Assembly (NCBI GenBank): GCA_022605405.1
Contig: JABYQQ010000005.1
Coordinates: 558,001 to 622,000, forward strand
Length of the DNA stretch: 64,000 nucleotides
Source of the DNA: Earliella scabrosa
Taxonomy: Eukaryota > Basidiomycota > Agaricomycetes > Polyporales > Polyporaceae
Reading direction: 5' to 3'
Made by a program: the position numbers and the translations under genes. Below the pieces are notes generated by a model. The model did no database searches. It saw only the letters and a program-made list of their open reading frames with translations, and was not told where the DNA came from. How positions within the stretch are numbered: position 1 is the first letter of the stretch; each line of letters opens with the position of its first letter. Positions 60,463 to 64,000 of the stretch are shown in pieces.

Positions 60463-63045
60463 ATGCCTGTTGCCGTATCTGCTTCGTCTTCCAAGTCCGC
60501 TAAGCCTCTCGAGCGTTCCTACTCCAACCCCATTCCGCGGAAAAGGCGTGCTGTAAAGAGGAGAGGTCGGGCCAAGGATGAGTTCGAGAGCGACGATGAA
60601 ATCGAACGGGAGGTCAGGACAGACTCGGAAACAGACGATGACAACTCTTCCATTGATTCCGACTCGGACTCAGAGTCCAATTCCTCCGATCTCCATGCAG
60701 ATGCCCACTCCGAAGTCGTGACCCCAAGCACCACCCAAAGCCCCCCTCCTGTCGAGCTGAGCGGGCTCTCCAACGGCGCCGCGAAGGACCCTTCCAGCAG
60801 CCATGGTGGCATCTTCGCAGAAGCCACCAACTGGGCCGAGATGGTCGCTGGCGAGGCGGAGAATGGCGCGGCCGAGCTGCCCGTCATCGATTTCGCAGAC
60901 ATGGATCCCAGCCGTCTTGAGCCCCGGGCGCCCTCCCCGCCTCCCCGTTCGCGCAAAAGTCACAAAGGAGGCAAGAAGTCGTCCGCTGCTCGCGCGACCT
61001 CGGCTCCTCCCCCTGCTGCTCCCGCCCCAGCCTCTCAGCCAGAGCCTGCTGAAGGAGCGCACGGAGAGGAGGATCCCGTAGCGTCCACCTCCCACGAACC
61101 GCATTCCACATTCCCTAATCGGTCCCGTGGGCAGTCCGCCCGCCAGGCCTATCAGCAGCGCCTCGAGTCCGATCCATCCTTCGTTCCCAAGGTAGGAGAG
61201 TTCTGGGGTCATGACGACCGTCTGCTGGACAAGGGGCTGCGCAGTCTAAGCGGCTGGTGGAGAGGACGCTGGCAGACCCGTGGTCGCGGTCGTGGCACTT
61301 TCAGCATGCGCGGACGCGGACGCGGTTTCGCCCCTGGCCGACCGTTCTTCCAGGAGGACGGTGGCGCACAGGACGAACCGGAGGACGTGCCACCCGTCGA
61401 GCGGCCCTGGACTCACGACGGTTTCGAGGAGATGAAGAAGAGGGACGAGCGGCGGCGGGCGCTGCAGGAACAGCAGCAGCAAGGTGGCCCCGGCCCTCAA
61501 AGAGGCTTTGGGTTCCGTGGAAGAGGTTTTGTTCCGGCTCGGGGACGAGGCGGCTTTGGTGGTCGCGGCGGCTCCTTCTCTCCAACAGCACCGACAGCGC
61601 CGCGTCCCGTCTCATCTAACATTTCCATGGGAGACCGCGTCTGGTACGCACAGAAGCCAGAACGGATGTGGACCAAGCAGCACGACATCTTCCTCTACAG
61701 CGACGTTGCCACAAAACCGCGGCCGGGAGTAGCGCCCGGTGTCAGGGTGAAGCTTCCCGGTGGGAAGACGCCACTCATCGTCAGACTCCCTCCGCGGTCG
61801 AGTGTCGCGCGAGCGTCGGATAAGGTTGAGGATGCTCCGGCGATACAGGCTGAGGAGAAGGTCATCACTGTCCGCATTCCAGCTCGTCGAGGGAAGGAGA
61901 AGGCGGTGGATGAGTCGAGCGCAGGGACGCCAGAGAGCGGTCTCACGGCCACTGTTGAAGAGCTCTCAATCGACGAGGTTTTCACCGTTCGGCCAAACGC
62001 AGTTCCCAACCGACGTATCGATCTTGCCATCTCCCAGCTGCCACTCGAGAGTGCTCCTGTCGTATCGCCTCCGCAAGTGCAACCCAGATTGCATCCCGTG
62101 GCAGAAGAGGTCCGGCATCCCATCGAGCAGCTCACCACCCTTCCCACTGCCGATGGTCGATCATCACCCAGCGCGCAGATTCAGGAGACAATACTGCGGA
62201 ACCCTCCCACCTCCGAGGAAGCAAGCTCAGGTGCACCAGAGTCGGTGGCAGAGCCGGAACCCCGTCATGCCCCACCGGTGCTCCATCCTCTTCAGACCAG
62301 CTTCTCTCCTGTACCTCCGCCCACCTCCCCGCCGTATGGGTCGCCTTATGGCTACGCTCCAGCGCTGCCACCTGGTGTTGCTGTCAACCACCAAGGGATG
62401 CCGTACGAGTATGCCACTGGGCGCCCAGTGTATATTCAACCCACTCCCCCTCCGATGTACACGCCTCGTCCGATGATGCATGCGCATCACCCGTCGCTCG
62501 GAATGCCTTTCGTCCCGTCCCATCTCCGCCACCACTCGACCGCCTCGCCCGACTTCCTCTCCCATCCCCACACTCCCCACACCCACACGCCTCCCATCGC
62601 GACGTTCGTCGATCCCGCCACCGGTGTTCCGATCTTCTCACCTGCGCGTCAAAGCAGCCGTATCGAGATTCGTGCGCCAACCGACGCCAGCGACGGCGCG
62701 AAGCCGTCACGGCCTTCTCACCAGCGAAGCAACCTCTCGACTTCGGTCGCCTACCCTCCCCAGGATGAGTCGCAGCAACCCTCGTATTTCCAGCAACAGC
62801 CGGGACAGTCTGGTGAGGCCGCCCAGCAGGATGGCGCATCACACCCGTCGCCTGGGCACGCTCATACCTCGTCCATGGATTCCGCGGTGGGGTATGCGCC
62901 GTACCCTCAGCCGTACTACTACCCCGAGCAGTACGGCTACATGCCATACATGGACATGTCCCAGCCTATGATGCATTACGAAGGGTACCAGCCTGAGCAG
63001 CACCACCATCACCCTCCCCCGTCTCAGCCCGTAGTCTATTATTAG
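60463..63045 (+). CDS. Barentsz/CASC3-like Btz-domain protein, RG-rich
   Basis: Likely exon-junction-complex partner of eIF4A3 (mRNA localisation, nonsense-mediated decay). The start at 60463 (MPVAVSASSSKSAKPLERSY) begins a basic-then-acidic N terminus. The Btz core is DPSFVPKVGEFWGHDDRL (about 61170-61225) and, after an RGRGRG insert, ERPWTHDGFEEMKKRDERRR (about 61400-61460). These match the two eIF4A3-binding halves of human CASC3: the xPxxGxFxxHD and WxHDxF elements. RG/RGG-rich stretches (61250-61340, 61500-61580) suit RNA binding. The C-terminal half is Pro/His/Gln/Tyr-rich and low-complexity, ending HHHHPPPSQPVVYY at 63045. One uninterrupted exon of 2,583 nt (860 residues), unusual beside neighbours with many introns. 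Btz call by motif only; no search run. Confidence 0.78.
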   Translation: MPVAVSASSSKSAKPLERSYSNPIPRKRRAVKRRGRAKDEFESDDEIEREVRTDSETDDDNSSIDSDSDSESNSSDLHADAHSEVVTPSTTQSPPPVELSGLSNGAAKDPSSSHGGIFAEATNWAEMVAGEAENGAAELPVIDFADMDPSRLEPRAPSPPPRSRKSHKGGKKSSAARATSAPPPAAPAPASQPEPAEGAHGEEDPVASTSHEPHSTFPNRSRGQSARQAYQQRLESDPSFVPKVGEFWGHDDRLLDKGLRSLSGWWRGRWQTRGRGRGTFSMRGRGRGFAPGRPFFQEDGGAQDEPEDVPPVERPWTHDGFEEMKKRDERRRALQEQQQQGGPGPQRGFGFRGRGFVPARGRGGFGGRGGSFSPTAPTAPRPVSSNISMGDRVWYAQKPERMWTKQHDIFLYSDVATKPRPGVAPGVRVKLPGGKTPLIVRLPPRSSVARASDKVEDAPAIQAEEKVITVRIPARRGKEKAVDESSAGTPESGLTATVEELSIDEVFTVRPNAVPNRRIDLAISQLPLESAPVVSPPQVQPRLHPVAEEVRHPIEQLTTLPTADGRSSPSAQIQETILRNPPTSEEASSGAPESVAEPEPRHAPPVLHPLQTSFSPVPPPTSPPYGSPYGYAPALPPGVAVNHQGMPYEYATGRPVYIQPTPPPMYTPRPMMHAHHPSLGMPFVPSHLRHHSTASPDFLSHPHTPHTHTPPIATFVDPATGVPIFSPARQSSRIEIRAPTDASDGAKPSRPSHQRSNLSTSVAYPPQDESQQPSYFQQQPGQSGEAAQQDGASHPSPGHAHTSSMDSAVGYAPYPQPYYYPEQYGYMPYMDMSQPMMHYEGYQPEQHHHHPPPSQPVVYY

Positions 63046-63619
63046 TCGATCTGCATGTCGTGTCCGTCTCGTGTCGCATTCTGCTCTATCATGTTGTCTA
63101 CACACGCGTGGACAGTTTCGTACCAGCCGCTTCTGCCTCATCATCTTCATCATCTGACATCCCCCCCCCTCCGTCCTCTGAGTCTCCTGCTCCGTGCTCC
63201 GCTGTAGGTTCCGCCACGTCCCGTTCCCTGCTCCTCGATTCTCATATAGGTGATACTACATATGTCGTACTGTTCATGTAGCTACATTACCTGTGCTTTT
63301 CTCAATCATGCCGTTACGAGTTATATTTCATAGTGACTGTCGGCTTCGTACGCCTTCTCTGCTTCCCTGGTTCTCACATCTGATCGCAATACATACGCTC
63401 GTCCTGTACTCTGCGTGACGCTCTGAGCGAGCATCTCACGATGCCGTGCTGTCCGGTGCTAGACCGTAGGAGTCTCTATCCGAATATGACGGCTTCAGTA
63501 CTGTACATGCGTGATGGTGTACTTCTAAGGGATGTCTACTGCGTGTCTTCTAGACGCTATCCACGTCCCCCGTGATGGAAAGAAGAAGGGCGGCGCTCGG
63601 GCTTCTATGCAAACACATT
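63046..63619. other. Convergent intergenic region Btz-like gene / MFS gene
   Basis: About 574 bp, T/C-rich, between facing stops. Contains a CATCATCTTCATCATC run and a C8-like tract near 63150-63170. Nothing else supported. Confidence 0.55.
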
Positions 63620-64000
63620 CTACTCTGAGCGACGGCCCACGCGTGGGACCATCAGCCAGCATACGCCCTGTGCACCGAGCAGGGCGACGACGGTGGGCTC
63701 GACGACCCAGATGCCCTTCTTGGTGCTGATCACGCCGACGATGAGCGGCCAGAACGCGCTCCCGCTCTGGCCGACGGAGCTCATGAGCGCGAACGCGTCG
63801 GCGTGCATGTTGCGCGGGACGAGGCGGCCGCCCATCGTGATCGCGGCGGTGTAGAAGGTCGAGATCGCGACGCCGACGAGCGCGGTGCAGACAGCGGTCG
63901 AGGCGAGAATCGGCACGAACCACGCGACGCACTCGAGGGCGATCGCGAGCGCGAGGTAGATGATGACCGAGCGCCGCTCGCCCATGAGCATGTTGAGCGG
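63620..64000 (-). CDS. MFS transporter, C-terminal part (cut by window edge)
   Basis: Last 127 residues of a major-facilitator transporter; the 5' part lies beyond base 64000. Readable segments: RRSVIIYLALAIALECVAWF, PILASTAVCTALVGVAIST with FYTAAITMGGRLVPRNMHAD, FALMSSVGQSGSAFWPLIVG, then GIWVVEPTVVALLGAQGVCW and the end MVPRVGRRSE. The pattern (GxxLxPR, GQSGSAxxP, ending in VPR) is like yeast Bsc6-type transporters of unknown substrate. No stop or frameshift inside the visible part. GC-rich with C/G-ending codons. Confidence 0.82.
   Translation of the reverse strand, partial: PLNMLMGERRSVIIYLALAIALECVAWFVPILASTAVCTALVGVAISTFYTAAITMGGRLVPRNMHADAFALMSSVGQSGSAFWPLIVGVISTKKGIWVVEPTVVALLGAQGVCWLMVPRVGRRSE

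Overview
The window looks like nuclear DNA of a mushroom-forming basidiomycete (Agaricomycetes, probably a polypore-type wood-decay fungus). Reasons: genes on both strands are cut by many short GT-AG introns of about 48-68 nt; the conserved genes are typical fungal housekeeping genes; and the accessory genes belong to families expanded in Agaricomycetes (DUF6533 membrane proteins, Crinkler/RHS-like NTPases, Ser/Pro-rich membrane proteins). No rRNA, tRNA, CRISPR array or intact transposon was recognised by eye. The calls rest on hand translation and splice reconstruction plus family knowledge; no search was run.

Layout. 1-11.5 kb: a head-to-tail array of four minus-strand DUF6533 genes (the first runs off the left edge) separated by 0.8-2.1 kb with no recognisable gene. 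12.3-22.8 kb: a housekeeping block with the DASH kinetochore subunit Spc19, the PI(3,5)P2 regulator Vac14, a tyrosine phosphatase, and MCM6; the last two are divergent over a short shared promoter holding an ACGCGT box. 23.9-25.5 kb: a fifth DUF6533 gene on the plus strand. 26.0-32.3 kb: a large formin. 32.5-33.9 kb: a nucleoside hydrolase. 34.3-36.0 kb: a sixth DUF6533 gene. 37-45 kb: RNA polymerase I factor Rrn3, the lipin-type phosphatidate phosphatase Pah1, and complex I LYR subunit NDUFB9. 45.5-49.3 kb: a large GC-rich Ser/Pro-rich membrane protein. 50.1-55.7 kb: a Crinkler/RHS-like P-loop protein, the THO subunit Tex1/THOC3, and a type I single-pass membrane protein. A 2.8-kb gene-poor stretch follows, then an epoxide hydrolase, a Barentsz/CASC3-like RG-rich protein, and the 3' end of an MFS transporter cut by the right edge.

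The main discovery is in gene architecture. Comparing the six DUF6533 paralogs, every copy appears to need a 2-nucleotide internal exon (AG|NN|GT between two introns of normal size) to keep its reading frame, and every copy has a second coding exon of exactly 35 nt. In three of the four tandem copies the intron after the second hydrophobic block starts with GCAAGT (a GC-AG intron), while the other copies use GT at the same place. The housekeeping genes are independent of one another; only the MCM6/phosphatase promoter suggests shared regulation.
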